From Portulaca oleracea (taxonomy: Eukaryota > Streptophyta > Magnoliopsida > Caryophyllales > Portulacaceae), in NCBI GenBank assembly GCA_029582165.1, contig CM055888.1, positions 32,258,408 to 32,322,407 on the forward strand: a DNA stretch of 64,000 bases. The letters run 5' to 3'. Every line of letters starts with the position of its first letter. Positions within the stretch are counted from its first letter, which is position 1. Below are positions 23,375 through 33,642 of this stretch, in pieces. Position numbers and translations under genes: made by a program. The notes beneath the pieces are model-generated. The model was not told the origin of the DNA. It ran no database searches and saw nothing but the letters and a program-made list of their open reading frames with translations.

Positions 23375-24119
23375 ATGGCTTACTCTTTTTCTTCTGTTGG
23401 CAACACCTCAATTAGGGCTTGCTATAAATGTGACTGTGCCTACAATGGTAAGGACACCCAATTTTGTGAATGTAGCATGTGTTTCCTTGTTTACACATCC
23501 TTTACCTATGAGAACCTTCTGAGGAGGTTGCCCGAGGCTGTAGGTGGCAGTTCGCTGTTGATTGTAGGTTTTTTGACGGGATTGAATAGACTTGGCAATT
23601 TGGGCATTTGGGTTGAGTTCGGGTTGGGCCCATTTGGTTGGGTCAATTTGGGTGAACAATGTTCGGGTTTGCGTCAGGTTGATTTCTAATCACTTTATTG
23701 TTTGTTAGACAAGATTATCTTTAAAATACGAACAACTTTGTTGAAAGATAACTACGGGTCATGTTGGCTTCGGGTCCATTTCGGGTTAATTGTTTTTTAC
23801 ATTCTCGGGCTGGGTCGGGCGGGTTCGGGTGGGTTATTCAAGTTGAGTCAGTTTTTCCAGGTCTAGGGTTTATGACCCGATTTGTGATCAAGTGGTTGTT
23901 ACAGCAAGGGTCCAAATCGCAAGGTTGTCTGCTGCTTAAAAGAGGATGGAGGAGATGAGGGAAAGGATGGAGCTGATCGAGGCTGAGAATGCTAATCTCA
24001 AGGGTCAGGTGTATAGACTTAGGGTGGAGTCTGAGAATGTTAATCAGAAGAGGTTCGAGAAGAATATGGGGGTGTTTGTTGTTATATTGGTTGTTGTTGG
24101 GGGGGGGGGGAGGGTTTAG
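23375..24119 (+). pseudogene. Possible GRF-zinc-finger / coiled-coil / membrane protein gene relic
   Basis: Plant genomes carry many small proteins made of a GRF zinc finger, a coiled coil and a terminal hydrophobic helix. Here a first segment starts at MAYSFSSVGNTSIRAC and contains YTSFTYENLLRRL, which resembles the TSWTxxNPGRRF core of the finger but has lost Gly and key residues. A GT...TTGTTACAG segment (about 23.55-23.90 kb, rich in CGGGTTGGG) could be an intron. The last part, 23940-24119, encodes a clear heptad coiled coil (EEMRERMELIEAENANLKG) and a hydrophobic end (GVFVVILVVVGGG). The finger looks non-functional, so a pseudogene is likeliest; the family assignment is an inference. 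Confidence 0.35.
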
Positions 24120-24204
24120 TTGTGGTTGCAATTGGTGGTGGGTGATTTTTGGTGGGATGTATATATGATCGGTGAAAATGATGATAATGCTTTTTTTTTG
24201 TTTG

Positions 24205-24292
24205 CCCAAAACCATGACTAGTTTAATGGTAGAAGATGATGGTGATAGTTTTTTTTTTCCTTTTTTGCTTGGCCAAAACCATCGCTAGTTTA
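24205..24292. repeat. Tandem duplication that received a MITE
   Basis: CCAAAACCAT..CTAGTTTA is repeated about 65 bases apart, and the second copy is split by the MITE at 24293; its remainder (ATGTTAGAAGATGATGATAACAG) resumes after 24685. Confidence 0.6.
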
Positions 24293-24676
24293 GGGTTTTT
24301 GGTTCAAAATAATCTAAAGTCCAAGTTGAATGGTTGAAAATAATCCAAACTGACTTTTTGGCTGAGAATGTGCCAAACTTTTAACCTATTTACTCTGACT
24401 AAATTAGAATTGAATTCCGACGTCAGAAAGCTGACTTAGCGCCCTTGAAAAGTTCGAACTTGACTGAAAATAATATAAACGGACTGAATCAGATATTAAC
24501 CCATTGCACCTTTGAATTTTTTAAGGGTGCCAAGTCAGTTTTACGACGCAGGAATTCATTTCTGGTTTAGTCAGAGTAAATAGGTTAAAAGTTTGGCACA
24601 TTCTCAGCCAAAAAGTCAGTTTGGATTATTTTCAGTCATTCACCTCTGACTTGGGATTGTTTTGAGCCAAAACCCC
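24293..24676. mobile_element. MULE-type MITE (384 bp) with long inverted repeats
   Basis: Two arms of roughly 130-150 bases are inverted copies; the shared core AATAATCCAAACTGACTTTT continues through GGCTGAGAATGTGCCAAAC to TTTACTCTGACTAAA. The element begins GGGTTTTTGG and ends CCAAAACCCC, with a perfect 9-bp duplication GCTAGTTTA (24284-24292 and 24677-24685). Long arms and a 9-bp duplication fit the Mutator superfamily. Non-coding. Confidence 0.85.
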
Positions 24677-24685
24677 GCTAGTTTA

Positions 24686-25513
24686 ATGTTAGAAGATGAT
24701 GATAACAGTCAATGATTTTTTTCATTAGCAAGGTGATTTGCACATGAATGGCTAGTTTAGGATGAGTGAATTGTGTAGCACCTATGTAAGATGCTTAATT
24801 TTTTTTTACTTATCAATCATGTAAACGTAAAGCTTGATGGGTTGGTTGGGTAACTCGCTAGGAAATGATGTAGTATGGTATGAATCAAATCAGTGTAATG
24901 CATATATTTATGTCAATTTCAAGCAATGGCAAAAATGAAGCCTTTCTATTTCAAAGTTCATGTCTTTTTAAGTATGCTTTGTTTGTTGCATGTATGAATA
25001 TCAAATGCAAAATCACAATGTGTAAATGATGCAAACTCAATGGACACATCATAGGGGAAGCAGTAGAAGATAACTTTGGATTAAGTTTGAGGGAATATGT
25101 AATGGGTACAACATCTATTGTTTCATGTACTAACCCTCTATTTTGGCCTTAGCTATGAGCCTAACATAGTAACAAACTGAAAAGATGTACAAAAGACATA
25201 CCCCTCCCTCCCCCCCCCCCCCCCCCCAAAAAAAAAATAAATTATGGCATTTACACCATTTACATGTAACTAGTATAGCAAACATCCAAAAGAAACCTTG
25301 TATAATTTAACATGACTTAATTTTGTTCAAAATATACATCACACTGACAAATACACACTTAGTTTACTAGGTTAATCATAGACATCTTCTTCTTAGGTGA
25401 AACCCTGGGTAGTTTGAATCTTTGTGCAACTCTCTTTTTTCTCATTTTGGTTGGAGTTATCACGGGAGATGGTTGTGATGGTTGGGCAGACTTTGCCTAG
25501 GGTTGTGATCCAG
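24686..25513. other. Non-coding stretch with C/A homopolymers
   Basis: AT-rich DNA with a run of 18 C followed by 10 A (25210-25237). The minus strand at 25380-25450 encodes a basic peptide-like text (KMRKKRVAQRF, LPRVSPKKK) without a proper frame; it may be a decayed transposon gene end. Confidence 0.35.
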
Positions 25514-25915
25514 TTAGCGAATAACATCAACTCCTGCAACCCTCCTAGAAGTAGCTATTGTTGCTGCTGCCACAACACGTAGTAGGAGCAATAGAACCAA
25601 AAGAGGCAGTAGAATCCGAAGGAGCACTAGAAGCAGAAGCAACACCAACAGCATTGGCAGTAGCAAAGGTAGTAGAAACAAATGCATAAGTAGCAACTGA
25701 AGCAGATGTAGAAGTAGAAGCACTAGCAGTAGTAGCACCAGAAGCACTAGCTGACGAAGCATCAGCGGTAGCAGGAGCAGCACCAACAACATTGGCATAA
25801 ACACAATGCACTTAAGTTCATGTTGAAAATAGTAAGTATATCTACAAGAAAAAATAAAACAAAAACTGAAATGGTGGCTTTTGAATTTAGGTGCCTTTTG
25901 TTGGTCTGAAATCAT
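25514..25915 (-). other. Low-complexity Ala/Ser/Thr codon-repeat tract
   Basis: About 270 bases are built from degenerate GCW/TCW/ACW triplets. One minus frame (25545-25811) is almost only Ala, Ser, Thr and Val; another is a Leu run. No domain is recognisable. It could be the tail of a decayed gene or simply a trinucleotide repeat. Confidence 0.4.
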
Positions 25916-25973
25916 GACCCATCCATTGCCCTCTCTTATTTAACCGGTGATTAATTGCAAACAGCACCCAACC

Positions 25974-26368
25974 TAGCGTTGGCAACAATTCGTTTGACCC
26001 GAATACCTAAATTTGTCCAACCCGAATTAAACCGGGTGTGGTCATCAAATTTTTGTCCGAATTTTAAATTCAGACAATTCAGTCATGTTCGATTTTAAAA
26101 TCGGTTCGGGTTTGGGGTAAGAAATTTAGACGTCCGAATTTTGTGTCAAATTCGGACAGTGTCCGAACACTAGAATTCGGACAAAATATTGAAATTATGC
26201 ATAAATTTAGTGTGAATTGGGGTTTGGTTATATTCGGACAAATTCAAACAATTTGGGTCCGTGTTCGAACACCACAAAATGTCCGAATTTGAAATTCGGA
26301 CAGGGTTCGGGTTTTGAGATTTTGTCCGAATGTCCGAATTGTATAAACCCGATTTTTTGCCACCACTA
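25974..26368. mobile_element. hAT-like MITE (395 bp)
   Basis: The left end TAGCGTTGGCAACAATTCG pairs with the complement of the right end TAGTGGTGGCAAAAAATCGG. The flanks ACCCAACC (25966-25973) and ATCCAACC (26369-26376) form an 8-bp duplication with one mismatch, as for hAT. The body repeats GTCCGAATTY many times in both orientations. Non-coding. Confidence 0.65.
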
Positions 26369-26376
26369 ATCCAACC

Positions 26377-26979
26377 AAAGAGAACTTAAGAGTTCATTTG
26401 ACCAGTAGGCTCGCCTAGCCCTCATATAACCCTCATGTTTATTCAATAGGGTTCCACATATCCCCATAACAATTTGAGAAAATAAGAGGACAAGACAGGT
26501 CGTCTAGGATAATGCCTTCATCATCATGCCTTATCATAAGCCTCACCTATCCTGCCATGTCCTTAAAGTAGACATCAGGTTGCTTTGACACTCAAGGAAT
26601 CATCATTCTAGTCTGGGTAATGGGATCTGTTTGCATATAGAGTCATGTGCATTGTAAAATACTGTTCATGCACATATTCTCCTAGTTACATTAAGGTTGC
26701 ATTACATCAAGAGGTCATGCATAAAGTCAACAGTCCTACATAAGTGAAAAGAAAACATCATCTATAAGAGTCTAGAGTCTAGAAGACCAAGTTCATGCAT
26801 GCCCAAAGCTAACCAATGCCCATTGAGAAAAGAGGGAGAATCAAAGAATTTCATCTAGCACAAAGATTCAAGCTCGACTGTAAATCACTAAGAGCAAGAT
26901 TAGAGATATCTCTAATCACACTCTGAATGAGTTCTATTTATACCAAATTGATTATCGACCAATAATCATCCACTTCGAG
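26377..26979. other. Unassigned sequence left of the satellite array
   Basis: No gene or clear element end was recognised. It may be part of the truncated Tat-type element whose 3' end follows, but nothing here proves it. Confidence 0.3.
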
Positions 26980-28135
26980 AAAATCCATTGGGCGTCATTA
27001 ACATTGGGAAATCCAATAAGCTATCATCATTGCATCAATGTTGGGAGAATCTGATTCGCGTCGGGAAAATTTGTTGGGCATCATTCGCTTTGGGAAAATC
27101 CGTTGGGTGTCATCAACGTCGGGAAAATCCGATAAGCTATCATCACTTTATTGACATTCAGGAGAATCCGATCCACCTCGGGAAAATCTGTTGGGCATCA
27201 TCAATGTCGAAAAAATACAATGAGCTATCATCATTGCATCAACATTGGGAGAATCAGATTCGTCTCGGGAAGATCCATTGGGCATCATTCGCCTTGGGAA
27301 ATCCGTTGGGCATCATCAACGTCAAGAAAATCTAATAAGCTATCATCATTTCATCAACATCGGGAGAATCTAATTCACCTCGGGAAAATCCATTGGACGT
27401 CATCCACCTCGGGAAAATCCATTGGGCATCATCAACATCGAGAAAATCTGATAAACTATTATTGTTTCATCAATACTGGAAGAATTCGATTCGCCTCGAG
27501 AAATCCGCTGTGCATCATCTGCTTCGGGAAAATTTGTTAGGCATCATCAACATCGGGAAAGTCCGATAAGCTATTGGGAGAATCCGATTCGCCTCGAAAA
27601 AATCCGTTGGACATCATCTATCTCTAGAAAATTCGTCAGGCACCATCAATGCGGGAAAATCTGATAAGCTATCATCGTTTCATCAACATTGGGAGAATCT
27701 AGTTCGCCTCGAGAAAATCCGTTGCGCATCATCCACCTCAAGAAAATCCATTGGACATCGTCCGCTTCGAGAAAAATCATTGGGCATCATCAACGTTGGT
27801 AAAACCGGTAAGCTATCATCATTTCATCAACATTCGAAGAATTCGATTCGCCTTGGGAAAATTCATCGGGCATCATCTGCTTCGAGAAAATCCGTAGGGC
27901 ATCATCAACGTCGCGAAAATCCAATAAGTTATCATCATGGCATCAACATTGGGAAAATCCGGTTTGCCTCAGGAAAACATGTTAGGCATCATCCATGTCG
28001 AGAAAATTCTTTAAGCTATCATCATTTCATTAACATCGGGAGAATTCAAGAATCTGTTGGGCATTATTTGCCTCAGAAACATCCGTTGAGCATCATCTGC
28101 TTCGGAAAAGTTCAAGTTATCATTTCATCAACAGA
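26980..28135 (+). repeat. Tandem array: 29-bp monomer in about 116-bp higher-order units
   Basis: The monomer consensus is CGGGAAAATCCGTTGGGC followed by ATCATCAACGT (29 bp). Monomers group behind a recurring CTATCATCATTTCATCAACAT block that starts near 27011, 27133, 27224, 27340, 27455, 27672, 27812 and 27928, giving units of about 116 bp, sometimes shortened by one monomer (about 91 bp). Copies differ by 10-25%, so the array is old. It lies just upstream of a polypurine tract and LTR, where Tat/Ogre elements are known to carry tandem repeats. Confidence 0.85.
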
Positions 28136-28239
28136 CAGGAGCACCGATCAATCATCAAACAAGTAATTTTCTAATTTAAATTATACGTCAAAGGACTAAT
28201 ATTTTTGTTTGGCCTGTTGTAGGGCAAACCATATACTTC

Positions 28240-28560
28240 AATCATCATGCGTCAGCTGTCAGGCATTCACAACAAGGCAGACATTCAATCAACATATGTC
28301 TAGTTGCTAGGGGTTCACAAAAGGCAGATATCTCATCAACATACGTCTAGTTTCCAGAAATTCACAATAAGGTAGACACTCTATTAGCATGCATCGATCA
28401 TTAGGCGTTCATAATACAATGATACATCTAGTTGTCGGGTGTTTACCACATGACAGACACTTCATCATCACCACACACCAACCATCGGGCAGTCACAGTA
28501 CGATGCCACCTGTCAAGGATCAGATTCTCAAAACTACTTTGACCATCGTCCTAGTCAGAC
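28240..28560 (+). repeat. Second degenerate tandem array, about 48-bp unit
   Basis: GGCAGACATTCAATCAACAT at 28276, GGCAGATATCTCATCAACAT at 28323 and GGTAGACACTCTATTAGCAT at 28371 mark a 47-48-bp unit; later copies are more diverged. It sits between the 116-bp array and the polypurine tract. Confidence 0.6.
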
Positions 28561-28565
28561 TCAAT

Positions 28566-29885
28566 CAAAGTGCGGGCTCTTTGTAGACATTGAATTTTGA
28601 ACTGGGTCAAGTGCACAAATAAAGTCTTGGAGCAAAAAGGGATACATTAAGACAAATGAGGCCCAAACCAATCAAAGACCAAAAAGTGAAGGAAACTGAG
28701 CCAAAATAACGACTATAGCCGCTTGGCCTTAATCCAATTTCATGAAGTGTCAAGTCATCGATCCGCACAGTCAACAATCCGCGTGAAAGAAACACAAGCA
28801 AGGACAAGCAGCCTATCCTCGTTGTCACATCGTCAATCCACTTCTTGCCTTAGTCAATGCAATCCCTTAATCCATACAATTGCGTAATCACCCTATGCAC
28901 ATATCAAGGTCAAGCGGCCTAACTAGGGGGATTGGGAGCATGAATGATGGGTCATATTTTCTCATTTCCATCTTTCATCCACGTCTCTCCACCTATAACA
29001 ATTTAGCTAGGAGAAAATCCCCACTATTCCCCTCATCTCTCACCATCCTCACAACCAAAAAGTTCTATTACTCTTATCACATTGATACTAAGAGAATTCC
29101 GGCGTATTGACTTTAGTTTTCTCTCTTCTCTCCCTCCAACTAACCTTTTGCATGCTTTGTGTTTACACAAGGTTAGAATGTTCGTATTTATCGTTATTTT
29201 GTAACCATGTAATCCTTATTGTGTTACACTTGTACATTTTTTGTAAAAAGCTTTTACATTTACATGAAATGAATATATCATTGTGAAATCTTTCTAAACT
29301 TCTCCTCACTCTCTTTCATTTCAAATCGATTTTAGTAGAGTTTGTTGTCAAACAGGTGAGTACTTGAGTTTTCTAACTCTTGGACTCCTAACTTTACCCC
29401 TAGACTTGGAAATCGCATTCATAGACCAAAGTTTTCATTTTTTTTAGGTTCGTTGATTTTCTTAAAATCAATGGGTGACTCCTTTCTCTCTGTTTGGTTC
29501 AACTAATCTTGTATTCACTTCGGGTATAGAGAATAAGGGCCAAGAGGATAAAAATGGGCAGAAATAGTGGCAAGGTCAAACGACCATAGTACTATTTTTG
29601 ACCCCTTTTCTAGGAATAGCGGTTTGGCCTACTAGATCAGTCCAATGACCCACCGTGATTTCTTATGGCATTTTGCGTGTTAATCCTCAAGCATATATTG
29701 AGATTGGTTATTTCAAACAGAATTTTGCCCAAAGTGAATTTACAAGCTTATGATTCTAAGGAATCGTTAAATCTATCCTAAAACAAAAACATCCTTATTT
29801 AAGGGTTAAACAACCTCATTCGACTCTCAATTCCTCAATTAGCACCGTACAGGAAAATCCACTGCGATTTTTATCGGGGTCTACA
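28566..29885 (+). mobile_element. Polypurine tract and 3' LTR of a truncated Tat-type element
   Basis: CAAAGTGCGGGCTCTT (28566-28581) resembles the tract CAAAGTGGGGGCTCC of the minus-strand Tat element, with a few decayed bases. The LTR begins TGTAGACATTG at 28582 and ends GGGGTCTACA at 29885 (1,304 bp), with TGTAGAC/GTCTACA inverted ends. The flanks (CTCTT left, TTACC right) do not match, as expected if internal DNA lies on the left, so this is not a solo LTR. The gag-pol part is missing from the window. Confidence 0.65.
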
Positions 29886-30018
29886 TTACCTTCTCCCATT
29901 TTTTCTTATTAAACCCATCGAATCTCATCCTCTTCCTTAGGCTCTCCCCTACTTCTCCATCATTCCCCTACTTCTCATCCCCTACGTCTTTCCTACCATA
30001 GATCCTTTGTTAGAGCAC
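29886..30018. other. 133-bp spacer between two facing 3' LTRs
   Basis: Short pyrimidine-rich stretch between the plus-strand Tat LTR and the minus-strand one. Its last five bases AGCAC should recur beyond the 5' LTR of the minus element if the LTR edge at 30019 is right. Confidence 0.45.
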
Positions 30019-30506
30019 TGTGGACATTTTTCCTCCCCGTTCGGGCTTCCGAACGTCCACGTTTGGATTGGGGTGTCATTCAGTGATTTGTACTGGGGTT
30101 TAACCTTTGTAAACTCTTTAAGGAAATCAATCATAAATTTCATGAATAATATTTTGTAAAATCACTTTCCCTTCACTTATGTATTTTATGAGTCATTGAA
30201 TTGAACCTTTAAGAGTGAACATCCACTTGTTCCAAACTCTTCTAAATTTAACCCAATTTGCTCATTTAAATGTTAGGCTCGGAAAAAAGCAATTTATGCA
30301 AATATTATTTAGAAATATAAGAAAGAAAAACCCTAAAGTTGCATCGATACATTGTAAAACCATAGTTTATGCAATCCTCGATGTGTTTTGGTTCGAAATG
30401 GGAGTCACCACCCGACTTTTTAAGGAAAAAGCCAAGACAAAACCAAAAGAAAAAGAAAGAAAGACTCCGCCTGCGAAACCCAAGAATGGATTCGGGGGCA
30501 AGGCTA

Positions 30507-31866
30507 TGTAACGTGGTTTTTGTACCCCGGTTTTGTCATTCTCTCTCGGGGAGCTAGGGGCCTTGGCTAAGAAACTCGGTCTAAGGTCGGGTTAAGATCG
30601 CTAGGTAAGGCAATGGGTTGAAAAAGGCGGTCACAACGCAAGAAACCAAACTAAGGTCGGTCAAGGTGAAACAATGGGTTTCGGGGGATTTTCGGGATGC
30701 AAACGGGAACAAGGGGATAGGTTTTTGCAACAAGAGAGCAAGAAGGAAGAAAATCAAGTGGCAATTCCGTTAGAAAATACCCACCGTCCAGATTAACTTC
30801 CCCAAAGTCCACCACGGACCCGAAGGGTTAATGAAACGGAATTCCCTGGTTAGTCTCCACTCACTCTCATGAGTAAAGTGCTAACTATCCCAATTCCAAC
30901 CTTCCAACACAAGCGTTGGATGTGTTCGGGGACTTTCGGACCCAAATACATTCCACTTGAGGGAAGGAATGGAGTGGGAAAAGTGATTTCCCAACTAATT
31001 ACTCACTAATATTGCTAACCCATACCTAATTACCCATTCACACCCTTAATTACCCCTTAACCCATTAGGGTCCTAGCCACTACCCATCACAACTATGCTA
31101 ACAACATCAACAAAACCAACCCTAAGCATGATTTCTATCAACAACAAACACAAATCAAGCAAAATAATGAAATAGCAAGCAAGAATAATTAAACAAGCAT
31201 GAAAGTAATTAGCAAAGCAATTAATAAAAAGTTAAGGGAAGAGAATACTTATCAAAATGTTGTAGATGAACAAAGAAAAGCAATGAGAATGATAATCCAA
31301 CAATCTCTCAATTGTTTGAATCTTCAATCCTTGAATCACACCAAAAATCCACCAAAACCCTAGAATAATTAAGGCTAATCTCTCACTAAAACTCACTAAT
31401 ACAAAGCTGGAAATAGAGTCTAAGTAACTAGAATTCCCTCTCTAAGATAATCGTCAAAGTAGGAGTATATATACAAGGCAAAACAGTTGGGCAAAACGCA
31501 ACACTTCAAGCCGAAAACACGCGTAGAAAAGGGGGAGACTGCAGGTGCGGTCTCTGGCTGTCCAGCGAAATCTCCCAGGCGATTTTTGAGCTTCGTGAGA
31601 CCGCAGGTACGGTCCTGGAGACCGCAAGTGCGGTCTTCTTCTGGACCAGGAGGTCACGGGTCAACTCCGCCTCGGCTCTCAGTCCGACTCGGCTAGGGAA
31701 ATCACCAAAAATGCTCTAAAATGGCCCATTTTACCTTGTTTTTGTGTAAAATGCCAAAACCTACAAAATAACCAAAAACATACTAAAAAGCCATGAAAAT
31801 AAACACGAAACGAGTCAAAAGCCTTAGAATTAAGGCGTTATTTAGACACAAAATTGGGTCTAAACT
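30507..31866 (-). repeat. 3' LTR of the Athila-like element
   Basis: Starts on the plus strand TGTAACGTGGTTTTTGTACC; its inner end reads GGGTCTAAACT where the other LTR has GGGTCTAAACA, so the minus-strand terminal TG became AG. A minus-strand TATA-like TATATATA lies near 31467. The adjoining tract AGTGTGGGGGGGAG (complement of 31866-31879) is the polypurine tract. Confidence 0.88.
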
Positions 31867-31879
31867 CCCCCCCACACTT

Positions 31880-33642
31880 AAACTTTTGCTCGTCCCGAGC
31901 AAAACAAAACAAAAACTACCTAAACTAACATAAACTCCTCTATCATGGGAGAGAAACGAGTGCATTTAGCGTATGCACCAAGCCCTTTGAACCCCCCAGC
32001 AGCCCGGGTGGACGAGATGGATTCGTGAGGGTTTGTAGCGGCTATACCCACAAAAGCCAGAGAAAAAGGAGAGAGGGAAAGTGAAAACAAAACCGTAGAA
32101 AAGAAAGAAAAACAAAAACAAAAGCTTCGCTTCAAAAGATCTTGAAATCTCGATTAGGAAAACGTTATTAAACCTCCAAAAGGAACCGTTATGAGCATCT
32201 CACAATCACCTATGCCAAGTAAAAGTCAGTCTTTGAGATTTTCGATTTCCTACACCTAATGCCAAGCAAAACTCTATGTGCATAAGTGCTAGTGGGTCCT
32301 AACCGATTCCAAAAGACTCCAAAAACTCATGCCCGAGCTCAAAAACAAACAAAACGAACAAGGAAAGAAAAGAGATGCCCTTCCTCACATTTGGCCGCCC
32401 GTGGCTTGGTCAGGGTTGTAGGTGATGCAAGGAGAGGCCCCACACTTTATTAACGCTTAAACTTTTCTTTTTGGGTTGGGTTTTCCCAACGAAATTTTTT
32501 AAAGGTCGAGGCTAGTTTTGCGGGAATTGCACAGGCCCATAATGCGGGGTTTACCCTCCCAACACAGTCTTTTCCATACACACCTTCGTCGAAAATTTGA
32601 TATGGGAGGAGCTTAAGGGGTATCAACGTCGTACTGCTAATACCGGTCCCGTGTAGGTCGTCTAGCTTTATGGTGGTTTGATGTCGTTCATCCGACTCGC
32701 CCCACTTAATCCGGTTATTAAACTTTTGCTTTCATTTTCTTTCTTTTTGCTTTTGCTTTCGACTTTGCTTTTGCTTTTGCTGAACAGGAAAACAAAAAAA
32801 CAAGCTCGGACACAAACCCCTAGAACCTCCCGGCTTCAATCAGAACGTGAAAGGAATCAGGGGTCTCACTAGACACTCAATGAAGGAAATCTAAAGAGAT
32901 AAGTCATGACTATTACTCGAGACAGGGTCGAAAATGCTCAGACCGGTTTCTTTTAAAGAAGATTAAGAACGACTTCTCAATTTCAACAACAAGATCCAAG
33001 AAACAAAGCAAAAACAAAGCGAAAACGAAAACTTTTAAGGCTTTCACTCCCCTTTTTTCTCCTTTTTCACACAAAAAATTTTCAAAATTTAGCCTAAAAA
33101 GAAAATAAAAAAAAAAAACTAAGTGATCTACCCTTGAAGAAAATATAACTCTCTCCCCCCCCCCACACACACACACTTAAAACGCCACAATGTCCTCATT
33201 GTGGGAAGGGTGTCACAAGAAAGGGTAGAACAACCACAAAAAACATAATAAAACACCTAGCAAGCAAGTGGTGGCGACCTGAACCCACACGGCTCCAACA
33301 ACAATACCCAACAAGCACAAACTAAGGGTTCGCCACCAAAAGAAAAATCAAGCATGCGACATGGATCATAGGATATTCAACTCAAAAAGAGAAGAGCGGA
33401 GAGATATTACCTCGAGTTCTTCAAAACAAATGATTACTCAATCCACAATCCGTGATAGCCAAGCAAAGGGTTAGGATTTTCAAGTAAAAACAATCAAAGC
33501 TCGTAAGATCCGCATGCAAGATTAGAAACATGAAAAAGAGACTAACTAAGAAAAACTAGAAATTAGCTCAAAAGAAAGAAATAAAAGTATGGGTTGGCTC
33601 CCATAAAGCGCTTGTTTAAGGTCCCGAGCTTGACCTAATTAC
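31880..33642 (-). other. Non-coding 3' part of the Athila-like interior
   Basis: Pyrimidine- and purine-run DNA (for example CTTTTGCTTTTGC near 32760) and a run of nine to ten C before a CA repeat (33156-33175). This is where RT, RNase H and integrase would be expected in a complete element; no trace was seen. Confidence 0.6.

Noticed and set aside
26980..28135. Regular 29-bp repeats reminiscent of a CRISPR array
   Set aside because: The repeats are contiguous without unique spacers, diverge gradually, and lie in a plant retrotransposon; it is a tandem satellite.
28582..29885. Solo LTR
   Set aside because: Flanking five bases do not match, and a polypurine tract like that of the neighbouring Tat element abuts the left edge, so it is a 3' LTR of a truncated element.
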